NCBI GenBank assembly: GCA_036269915.1
Contig: DATBDM010000325.1
Coordinates: 1-17,968, forward strand
Direction: 5' to 3'
Source: DATBDM01 sp036269915
GTDB taxonomy: Bacteria; Actinomycetota; Thermoleophilia; Solirubrobacterales; Solirubrobacteraceae
Length of the DNA: 17,968 bases
In this document: one piece after another, positions 12,543 to 17,968 of the stretch
How positions within the stretch are numbered: position 1 is the stretch's first letter
How the letters are laid out: each line of letters begins with the position of its first letter
Notes under the pieces: model-generated
Told to the model about the DNA's origin: nothing
What the model saw: the letters and a program-made list of their open reading frames with translations, nothing else
Database searches by the model: none
Position numbers and translations under genes: made by a program

Positions 12543-13442
12543 TCAGACGCCCGCGCCGGCGAGCGGGAAGCGCACGCCGGTGAGCTCCTCGGAGCGCTCC
12601 CACAGCCGGCGGGCGCTCTCCTGGTCGCTCGCCGCGCCGCTGCGCCCGACGAGCGTCGGGTGCCCGCGCTGCTCGCCGAGCCCGTCCGGGCCGACGTAGG
12701 AGCCGCCGGGGATGTCCTGGGTCGCGGCGTAGAGCGTCGGCAGCGCGCCCATCTCGTCGCTCTGCGCGATCACCTTGTTGGCGATCGCCATCACCGTGTT
12801 CTGGACCGTGTTCTGCGTGCGCGACTGCAGGTTGGTCGCGGCGTAGCCGGGGTGCGCGGCGACCGCGCGGAGGTTGGATCCGGCCTCGGTGAGGCGCCGC
12901 TGGAGCTCCAGCGTGAACAGCAGGTTCGAGAGCTTGGACTGGCCGTACGCGCCCCAGCGCTTGTAGGAGCGCCGCTCCCAGTTGAGGTCGTCGACGTCCA
13001 GGTTGCCGATCCGGTGCGCGCCCGAGGAGAGGGTCACGACGCGGTCGGTGACGTGGGGGAGGAGCAGGATGGTCAGGGCGAAGTGCCCGAGGTGGTTGGT
13101 TCCGATCTGCATCTCGAACCCGTCGCGGGTGCGCTGCTCCGGGATCGCCATGATCCCGGCGTTGTTGATCACGACGTCGAGGTCGCCCTCCCACGCCTCG
13201 GCGAACGCGCGTACCGACGCGAGGTCGGCGAGGTCGAGCTTGCGCACCTCGGCGGGGCCGTCGATGGTCCGCAGGGCCTCCTCGCCCTTGGCGGTGTCGC
13301 GCACCGCCAGCACGACGCGCGCGCCGGCCCGGGCGAGCTCGCGCGCGTCGATCAGACCGAGGCCGCTGTTGGCCCCGGTGACCACGAACGTACGGCCGGA
13401 GAGGTCGGGCAGATCCTTGGCGGTCCACTTGTTCGAAGGCAT
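12543..13442 (-). CDS. Short-chain dehydrogenase/reductase (SDR)
   Basis: A 299-residue classical-type SDR, similar to the retinol-dehydrogenase/protochlorophyllide-reductase-like actinobacterial oxidoreductases. The dinucleotide loop is TGANSGLG (22-29), followed by VVLAVRDTAKG (43-53) whose Arg48 suggests NADP(H) preference. Then D70-L71 (adenine contact), NNAG (93-96), catalytic serine in LSSGAH (138-143) and YGQSK (Y166, K170). HPGYAATNLQ (187-196) is the cofactor-closing loop. The C-terminal ~60 residues extend the substrate lid. It should reduce or oxidise a carbonyl/alcohol, substrate unknown. ATG 13442 gives the usual ~15-residue lead before the first strand. It is transcribed divergently from the MFS exporter, from which it is 65 bases away. 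Confidence 0.9.
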   Translation of the reverse strand: MPSNKWTAKDLPDLSGRTFVVTGANSGLGLIDARELARAGARVVLAVRDTAKGEEALRTIDGPAEVRKLDLADLASVRAFAEAWEGDLDVVINNAGIMAIPEQRTRDGFEMQIGTNHLGHFALTILLLPHVTDRVVTLSSGAHRIGNLDVDDLNWERRSYKRWGAYGQSKLSNLLFTLELQRRLTEAGSNLRAVAAHPGYAATNLQSRTQNTVQNTVMAIANKVIAQSDEMGALPTLYAATQDIPGGSYVGPDGLGEQRGHPTLVGRSGAASDQESARRLWERSEELTGVRFPLAGAGV

Positions 13443-13448
13443 GCATGC

Positions 13449-13500
13449 AGTATGCGCGTGCGTCCATCGTCACAAGCGCCTTCCGGGAAGTCGCTATCAA
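13449..13500. promoter_or_regulatory. Divergent SDR / MFS promoter region
   Basis: Minus strand: CATACT (13454-13449) ends 6 bases before the SDR ATG, with TTGTGA (13475-13470) 15 bases further up, a slightly short spacer. Plus strand: TATCAA (13495-13500) ends 7 bases before the MFS GTG. Both would give leaderless mRNAs. The -10 boxes are degenerate, so this is a tentative reading. Confidence 0.35.
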
Positions 13501-13507
13501 CAATGAA

Positions 13508-14719
13508 GTGACGGTCACGACCGAATCCCGGCCGCGCGGCGTTCGCGCGCCCTCCTTCACGCCGCCCCGCCCGTCGTCGCTGGCGCGGGCGCTGTTCGCG
13601 CTCGCGCTCGGCGGCTTCGCGATCGGCACGACCGAGTTCGTGGCCATGGGCCTGCTGCCGCAGATCACCGGCGGCGTCGGCATCAGCCTCGCTGCGGGCA
13701 GCCATCTGATCAGCGCGTACGCGCTCGGCGTGGTCGTCGGCGCCCCGCTGCTCGCCGCGCTCGCCGCCCGCTTCCCGCGGCGGCGGGTGCTCGCCGTCTT
13801 CATGCTCGCCTACGCCGCGGCCAACCTGCTCAGCGCGATCGCGCCGACCTACGAGCTGCTCGTCGCCGGCCGCTTCCTCTCCGGGCTGCCGCATGGCGCC
13901 TACTTCGGCGTCGCCTCGCTGTGCGCCGCGGACCTCGCCGGACCCGAGCGCCGCGCCCGTGCGGTCGCGCGGGTGCTGCTCGGGCTGAGCATCGCGAACA
14001 TCGCCGGCGTTCCGCTGGCGACCTGGCTCGGCCAGGCCTTCGGCTGGCGATCCGCGTTCGCCGCGGGCGGCGTGCTGGCGCTGGTGACCGCCGTCGCGGT
14101 CGTGCGCTTCGTGCCATGGACGCCCGCCGACCGCGAGGCCACGACGCGGCGCGAGCTGCGCGCGCTGCGCCGCCCGCAGGTCTGGCTCGCCTTCGCCACC
14201 GGCGCGATCGGAGGCGGCGGCATGTTCGCCGTCTACTCCTACATCACCCCGATCCTCACCGATCGCGCCGGGCTGCCGCTCGCCGTCGTGCCCGTCGCGC
14301 TCGCGCTGCTCGGCGTCGGCATGGTCGTCGGCGGGCTGCTCGGCGGCCGGCTGATGGACTGGCGCCCGATCCCCGCGACGTTCGGCGCCTTCCTGGCGAT
14401 GGCGGCGATCTTCGCGCTCTTCACCGTCAGCTCGCAGCATCCGGTCACCGCGCTGGCGACCGTGTTCCTGATCGGCACGAGCCTGATGCTGCCGACCGGC
14501 CTGCAGATGCGCCTGATGGACGTCTCGCGCGATGCCCAGACGCTCGGCGCCGCGCTCAACCACTCCGCGTTCAACGTCGCCAACGCGCTCGGCGCATGGC
14601 TCGGCGGGCTCGTGCTCGCCGCCGGCCTCGGACTGACGGCGCCGATGTGGGTCGCCGTCGGGCTGACCTTCGCGGGAATGGGCGTGTTCGCGCTCGCAGT
14701 CCGCCTCGAGCGGCGGTAG
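13508..14719 (+). CDS. MFS transporter, DHA1 drug/sugar-efflux type (AraJ/Cmx-like)
   Basis: A 403-residue major-facilitator protein with 12 predicted helices. The DHA1 opening GFAIGTTEFVAMGLLPQI (36-53) is characteristic of the arabinose-efflux/chloramphenicol-efflux group. Motif A is seen as GAPLLAALAARFPRRRVL between helices 2 and 3, and GRFLSGLPHGAYFGVASLCA is the helix-4/5 signature. The second half repeats the plan (GGLLGGRLMDW; NHSAFNVANALGAWLGG). It should export small molecules by proton antiport; the substrate is unknown. GTG 13508 is preferred to an ATG at 13445, which would run antisense into the SDR promoter; TATCAA ends 7 bases before the GTG. The divergent SDR could modify what the exporter removes, but there is no direct evidence for that. 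Confidence 0.88.
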   Translation: MTVTTESRPRGVRAPSFTPPRPSSLARALFALALGGFAIGTTEFVAMGLLPQITGGVGISLAAGSHLISAYALGVVVGAPLLAALAARFPRRRVLAVFMLAYAAANLLSAIAPTYELLVAGRFLSGLPHGAYFGVASLCAADLAGPERRARAVARVLLGLSIANIAGVPLATWLGQAFGWRSAFAAGGVLALVTAVAVVRFVPWTPADREATTRRELRALRRPQVWLAFATGAIGGGGMFAVYSYITPILTDRAGLPLAVVPVALALLGVGMVVGGLLGGRLMDWRPIPATFGAFLAMAAIFALFTVSSQHPVTALATVFLIGTSLMLPTGLQMRLMDVSRDAQTLGAALNHSAFNVANALGAWLGGLVLAAGLGLTAPMWVAVGLTFAGMGVFALAVRLERR

Positions 14720-14727
14720 CGGGAGCG

Positions 14728-16554
14728 CTAGCCCTTCGCGGGCTTGTCCGGCTTGGGCGGCTTCTTCGGGCAGGCCGGGAGCGGGAGGGAGGTCTCGCCG
14801 CCCGCGCCGTCGACCGCCAGCAGCCGCATGCCGCACGCCTTCGCATCGAGGGTGAAGGAGCCGTCGCCCTTGCGCTTGACCCGCTTGCCGCCGAGCGTCA
14901 GCCGCAGCCCCGAGGCCGCCTGGTCGGCGGCCGGCAGCCAGGTCGCGTCGAGCGTCTGCACCTTGGTGAAGAAGTCGTCGAGCCGGTTGTACTGGCGCGC
15001 GCCACAACCGCGCACCTTGATCGGGCAGCCGTAGACGTAGAGTGGCGAGACGCCGGTGAGCCGGGCGCGGAAGGCGTCCAGGTTGGCGCCGAACTTCGCC
15101 CGCAGCGCGTCCGCCTGCTGGAGATCGGGCGCCAGCGCGACGCCGGCGAAGCCGTCCTTGGTCGGCCCCAGCCGGAGCGCCGGACGCTCGGCGGCGAGCA
15201 GGTCGACGCCCTGCAGCGCGGTGCGCGCCGATTGCCTCGCGGTGGCGAGGAACGGCGTCGCCTCCCGCGAGATCCGCTTGTCCGGCAGCGCCTTGAGGCC
15301 GTTCGCCGCGTCGAACACGAGCTTGAACTCGGCCTCGAGCGCGTCGCGCGCGTCGGTCCAGCGCGCGCCGATGTCGAGCGCCGCGAGGTAGGCGTTCTGG
15401 AGCTTGGTGGAGGTCGGCGCCTCCTTGGTGAGCAGGCCCGACGAGTAGCTCGTCTCCGCGAACGCGCGCAGCTGGCCGAGCAGCGGCTGGCGGCCCTTCG
15501 AGAGCTCCTTGATCGCGTCGCGCCAGGCGGTCCGCTGGTCGTAGCCCTCCGGATCGGTCATCCAGGTGCCGGCCGTGGCCAGGGGCAGCATGTTCAGGTC
15601 CGGCTCGTTCATCGGGTTGAAGAAGAAGCCCTGGACGGAGCCGACCAGATCCGGGTTGCCGTTGAACGGTCCCAAAAACAGCCGCGTGGGCACGAAGTCG
15701 CGGGTGACCCAGTTCTCCCAGACGATCGGCGTGCGGCCGATCAGCTGCGCATACGAGTTCGCCTCGGCGACCGTGAAGTTCGACGCGCGGATCGTCGGAC
15801 CGGTCCACATGACGCCGATCGCCGCGTTGAGGCCGCCCTCGCGGATGCCCTGCAGGAACGGGCTGTCGGTCGTCCCCGCGTAGTCGGGCAGCACGGTCAG
15901 CAGGCCGGTGCCGGGCGGCAGGCGCGTGAGCAGCGTGTTGAGGAAGTCGGCGGTCGCGCGAGCGAACTGGTAGTCGGCGGGGGTGCCGGGGAAGCGGGCG
16001 CCGTAGACGCTTGCGTCCGGCGGTCCGAGCTGGCGCTCGATGTCGTCGAAGGACACCATCACCGTGCGCGAGCCGGCGTCCATGAACGGCTTGAGCTTGG
16101 CGAGCATCGCGTCCATGTCGGCGGCGCAGGAGAAGCAGATCCGCTTCGGGTCGTCGACGTGCCCGCGCGCGGGGCTGAAGCTGGGGATCCACTGGACGCC
16201 GAGCGACGCGGCAAGCTCGATCTCCTTGGTGAAGTTGCGCTGGAGGACCGCCGAGTAGGGATCCCGCCACAGGGTCGTCTGGTAGGGATCGGCCTTCGGC
16301 GCGTGCACGTAGGCGTTGAAGCCGTGCAGCGCCATCCACTTGATCAGCCGCGTGCGCTCGCCGTGCGTCCACGGCTGGGGCTTGGAGGGGATCCCGTAGT
16401 AGCCCTCGATCACGCCGCGCCAGGTGAACGGCGACTGGACGACCTGGGCCGGCTTCGTCGGCTTGTTCGGGTTCGTCCTGGCCTGTGCCGCCGCCGGCAG
16501 CAGCGCGAGCAGCGCGAGCACGACGACCGTCAAGCGGGGGAGGGGAGGCGCCAC
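14728..16554 (-). CDS. Secreted GH84 beta-N-acetylglucosaminidase (O-GlcNAcase/hyaluronidase-like)
   Basis: A 608-residue glycoside hydrolase. After a signal peptide (VVVLALLALLPAAAQA, cleavage near residue 25) and a short Lys/Pro/Asn spacer, the GH84 barrel begins RGVIEGYYGIP (46-56). It continues with YVHAPKADPY (82-91, K87 in the substrate pocket), LWRDPY and the catalytic aspartate pair in VSFDDIE (D170-D171); these stabilise and protonate the oxazoline intermediate in substrate-assisted catalysis. VMWTGP and FFNPMNEPDLN are further GH84 blocks. A helical region follows, and a small C-terminal domain ends in a Lys/Pro tail. It should remove N-acetylglucosamine from glycans outside the cell. 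Start is GTG 16554, 8 bases after a TATCTT -10 box; no ATG fits the signal peptide. Its TAG stop lies 8 bases from the MFS stop. Confidence 0.88.
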   Translation of the reverse strand: MAPPLPRLTVVVLALLALLPAAAQARTNPNKPTKPAQVVQSPFTWRGVIEGYYGIPSKPQPWTHGERTRLIKWMALHGFNAYVHAPKADPYQTTLWRDPYSAVLQRNFTKEIELAASLGVQWIPSFSPARGHVDDPKRICFSCAADMDAMLAKLKPFMDAGSRTVMVSFDDIERQLGPPDASVYGARFPGTPADYQFARATADFLNTLLTRLPPGTGLLTVLPDYAGTTDSPFLQGIREGGLNAAIGVMWTGPTIRASNFTVAEANSYAQLIGRTPIVWENWVTRDFVPTRLFLGPFNGNPDLVGSVQGFFFNPMNEPDLNMLPLATAGTWMTDPEGYDQRTAWRDAIKELSKGRQPLLGQLRAFAETSYSSGLLTKEAPTSTKLQNAYLAALDIGARWTDARDALEAEFKLVFDAANGLKALPDKRISREATPFLATARQSARTALQGVDLLAAERPALRLGPTKDGFAGVALAPDLQQADALRAKFGANLDAFRARLTGVSPLYVYGCPIKVRGCGARQYNRLDDFFTKVQTLDATWLPAADQAASGLRLTLGGKRVKRKGDGSFTLDAKACGMRLLAVDGAGGETSLPLPACPKKPPKPDKPAKG

Positions 16555-16562
16555 CCGGCCGC

Positions 16563-16568
16563 AAGATA
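16563..16568 (-). promoter_or_regulatory. Putative -10 box of the GH84 gene
   Basis: TATCTT on the minus strand (16568-16563) ends 8 bases before the GTG start and supports the choice of that GTG and a leaderless mRNA. No clear -35 element is visible. Confidence 0.45.
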
Positions 16569-16681
16569 GCGACGCGCGCGGCGGACGACGTGGTGGCTCC
16601 AACGCCGGGCGGGGACAGCCGTACCGCGCTTCGGGAGCTATCAGGCGCGCCGCGGCACCGGCCCGAGGGCACCATTCAGGC

Positions 16682-17425
16682 ATGGATTCGACGACCCCTT
16701 CAACACACCGCGCCTTGCCGGTCGCCGGCATCGTCACGGGCGGGATCGTCGCCCTGATCGCGCTCGTACTGCTCCTCGCCGGCGCCGGCCTGCTCTGGGC
16801 CTCCACGGCCAACACGGACGGCAACGGCTGGTGGACCTCCGGCGAGCACCGCTACGCCACCTCGACCCGCGCCCTGACCACGCAGAAGCTCGACATCGGC
16901 GCCGACGCGCCCCGCTGGATGTTCGGCTCCGACCACGTCGGGGACGTCCGCGTACGCGCGACACCCACCAGCACCGCGACCCCCGTCTTCGTCGGCGTCG
17001 GCCCGACCCGCAAGGTCCAGGCCTACCTCGGCCAGGCCGCGCGCGTCGAGCTCACCGACCTCGACTTCGATCCCTTCCGCGCCGACTTCACCCGCCGCGA
17101 GGGCGACAACTCCGAGCTCGCGCGCCCCGCCTCGCAGGGCTTCTGGGCCGCGTCATCGACGGGCACCGGCCGCCGCAGCGTCGACTGGCAGATCCGCCGC
17201 GGCTCCTGGTCGGTCGTCGTGATGAACGCCAACGCGTCCCCCGGCGTGTCCGTCCGCCTCTCCGCGTCGGCCAAGGTCCCGCTCGTCCACGACGTCGCGG
17301 TCGGCCTGCTGATCGCCGGCGGCGTGATCGGCACCGGCGCCGGGATCCTGCTCGCCCTGGGCAGCACCGGCCTCCGCCGCCGGCGCCCGCTCCCACCGGC
17401 TCCGTCGCTGCCCCTCGGGGTCTGA
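16682..17425 (+). CDS. Two-helix membrane protein with extracytoplasmic domain, unknown function
   Basis: A 247-residue protein with a helix at about 13-41 (VAGIVTGGIVALIALVLLLA), a ~160-residue outer domain, a second helix at about 203-227, and a short Arg/Pro cytoplasmic tail. The outer domain holds WWTSGEHRYAT, GDVRVRATPT, PVFVGVGPTRKVQAYLGQ, QGFWAAS and GSWSVVVMNA, blocks I recall from a widespread but unnamed actinobacterial family; the pattern suggests a beta-rich domain. No catalytic motif is seen. ATG 16682 is chosen over upstream in-frame starts because the earlier stretch is antisense to the GH84 gene. Whether it works with the divergent GH84 gene is unknown. Confidence 0.75.
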   Translation: MDSTTPSTHRALPVAGIVTGGIVALIALVLLLAGAGLLWASTANTDGNGWWTSGEHRYATSTRALTTQKLDIGADAPRWMFGSDHVGDVRVRATPTSTATPVFVGVGPTRKVQAYLGQAARVELTDLDFDPFRADFTRREGDNSELARPASQGFWAASSTGTGRRSVDWQIRRGSWSVVVMNANASPGVSVRLSASAKVPLVHDVAVGLLIAGGVIGTGAGILLALGSTGLRRRRPLPPAPSLPLGV

Positions 17426-17435
17426 CCGCCGGCGC

Positions 17436-17441
17436 TAGACT
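17436..17441 (+). promoter_or_regulatory. -10 box of the tRNA-His gene
   Basis: TAGACT lies 11 bases before the first tRNA base (G-1). No good -35 match is visible at the right distance. The box sits inside GGCGCTAGACT, one of the five CTAG sites in the window. Confidence 0.45.
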
Positions 17442-17452
17442 CCGCCGGGCCT

Positions 17453-17526
17453 GGTGGGCGTAGCTCAGTTGGTAGAGCTCCGGGTTGTGGTCCCGGCGGC
17501 CGCGGGTTCGAGTCCCGTCGCTCACC
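17453..17526 (+). tRNA. tRNA-His (anticodon GTG)
   Basis: The acceptor stem GTGGGCG (17454-17460) pairs with CGCTCAC (17519-17525) with one G-U. G17453 opposite C17526 gives the G-1:C73 pair specific to tRNA-His. The D arm is GCTC/GAGC, the anticodon stem CCGGG/CCCGG encloses TTGTGGT (anticodon 17487-17489), and the T arm is GCGGG-TTCGAGT-CCCGT. The 3' CCA is not encoded. Confidence 0.95.
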
Positions 17527-17547
17527 CTCTTCGGCCCTGCAAATCGC

Positions 17548-17570
17548 GATCTTCCGTGAGACGGTAGATC
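17548..17570 (+). terminator. Possible terminator hairpin after tRNA-His
   Basis: GATCT and CCG pair with CGG and AGATC across a TGAGA loop, with a single T-T mismatch. It starts 21 bases after the tRNA. No T-run follows, so classical intrinsic termination is doubtful; a processing or weak termination role is possible. Confidence 0.4.
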
Positions 17571-17667
17571 GGCGCGGGGTCAACGGCGGGGACAGTTTTC
17601 GCGCCTCGCGGGCCGAGTTGGGGTCAACGGGCGCGTTCGCGACCGCGCTGTAGAGCCAAATCTCGGC

Positions 17668-17709
17668 GATGGCCGCCGGGATGCGTGGGATCGGATCCCG
17701 GCGGCCGTC
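17668..17709. repeat. Long perfect inverted repeat (12-base arms) with overlapping second hairpin
   Basis: GGCCGCCGGGAT (17671-17682) and ATCCCGGCGGCC (17695-17706) are exact reverse complements around a 12-base loop. The stem can extend outward by three more pairs (one G-U) to 17668-17709. A second stem, GCGGCC-GTCA-GGCCGC at 17701-17716, uses part of the right arm, so the two cannot form together. No gene is recognised on either side. Confidence 0.7.
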
Positions 17710-17968
17710 AGGCCGCTCGATTACCCCACTCTCGAGCCGACGACTCTCGCGGCTGGTAGGAGGTCGCGGATGGCGCCGGAGCAGTTCCAACAAGCGCGGG
17801 AGAGCCACGACTGGCACCGGCTAACGCACGCGGCGGGCCGCCTCGATGGCGGGCGATATGGACATGAACTTCGACCGCGAGTTCAAGCCGCCACCGGACG
17901 AGGGCGCGAAAGCACGGTCGACGGTAACCACCTCGACTGTGGCGCCGGCCGGGAGGCGGACTTGAGTC

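Larger units (their letters stand above)
17527..17968. other. Gene-poor end of the window
   Basis: No protein family is recognised in any frame across these ~440 bases. What can be seen is the hairpin at 17548-17570, a direct repeat GGGGTCAACGG at 17576-17586 and 17620-17630, the inverted repeats at 17668-17716, and a short ORF on the plus strand (ATG 17846 to TGA 17965, 39 codons; MAGDMDMNFDREFKPPPDEG...) without a good ribosome site. Open frames on the minus strand here run through the tRNA and are not credible. Confidence 0.6.

Noticed and set aside
13921..16569. An 882-codon plus-strand ORF
   Set aside because: It is an off-frame reading of the MFS gene continuing as antisense of the GH84 gene; no domain is seen.
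13352..16675. A 1107-codon minus-strand ORF
   Set aside because: It is an out-of-frame shadow of the GH84 gene and antisense to the MFS gene, with the Arg/Gly/Ala composition typical of wrong frames.
17023..17817. A 264-codon minus-strand ORF crossing the tRNA, containing RRDSNPRPPGPQPGALPTEL
   Set aside because: That peptide is the well-known false translation of a tRNA gene read antisense; the rest is antisense to the 16682-17425 gene or lies in unassigned DNA.
17846..17965. 39-codon ORF at the end of the window
   Set aside because: No ribosome site, promoter or recognisable motif supports it; kept only as a note in the gene-poor region entry.

Overview
This 18 kb window is very GC-rich and densely packed. 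It looks like chromosomal DNA of a high-GC actinobacterium. Several genes have a TANNNT -10 box placed just upstream of an ATG or GTG, as expected for leaderless mRNAs. There are secreted proteins with Pro/Val repeat linkers and several membrane or secreted families I associate with Actinobacteria. My best guess is the class Thermoleophilia (Solirubrobacterales), but this is inference from style, not a marker gene. I see no insertion sequence, phage gene or CRISPR array.

Layout. 1-107 is the 3' end of a probable ArsR regulator, translationally coupled to an AHSA1/SRPBCC gene (104-583). A TrmO-like tRNA methyltransferase (580-981, minus) converges on it. An internally deleted PhnB-type VOC gene (1048-1281) follows. 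Then comes a tight four-gene minus-strand operon, 4588 down to 1242: citrate synthase/citryl-CoA-lyase-like protein, PaaK-type acyl-CoA ligase, VOC metalloenzyme and glutathione S-transferase-like protein. It starts from a promoter that overlaps, back to back, the promoter of a plus-strand run (4658-9631): membrane protein with a His/Asp/Glu-rich core, secreted CocE-type serine hydrolase, PLP-dependent decarboxylase and a small Cys-containing anchored protein.

9640-9853 holds a broken gene whose first 30 codons lie on the minus strand while its next ~40 codons lie on the plus strand beside them, which points to an in-place inversion. Then follow a GNAT acetyltransferase and a GFA-type zinc protein (9872-10787), a convergent DUF1697 gene, a divergent secreted repeat-linker protein (11388-12539), an SDR oxidoreductase (minus), a divergent MFS exporter, a secreted GH84 glycosidase (minus), and a two-helix membrane protein with an extracytoplasmic domain (16682-17425). 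A tRNA-His(GTG) lies at 17453-17526. The last ~440 bases hold no recognisable gene but contain strong hairpins and short repeats.

The most interesting items are: (i) the CoA-thioester operon, whose citrate-synthase-fold protein seems to lack two of the three classical catalytic residues; (ii) the split and inverted pseudogene; (iii) the in-frame deletion in the PhnB-like gene; (iv) the observation that all five CTAG tetranucleotides of the window sit in GCGCTAG context, four of them at stop codons; and (v) mutually exclusive hairpins downstream of the tRNA.
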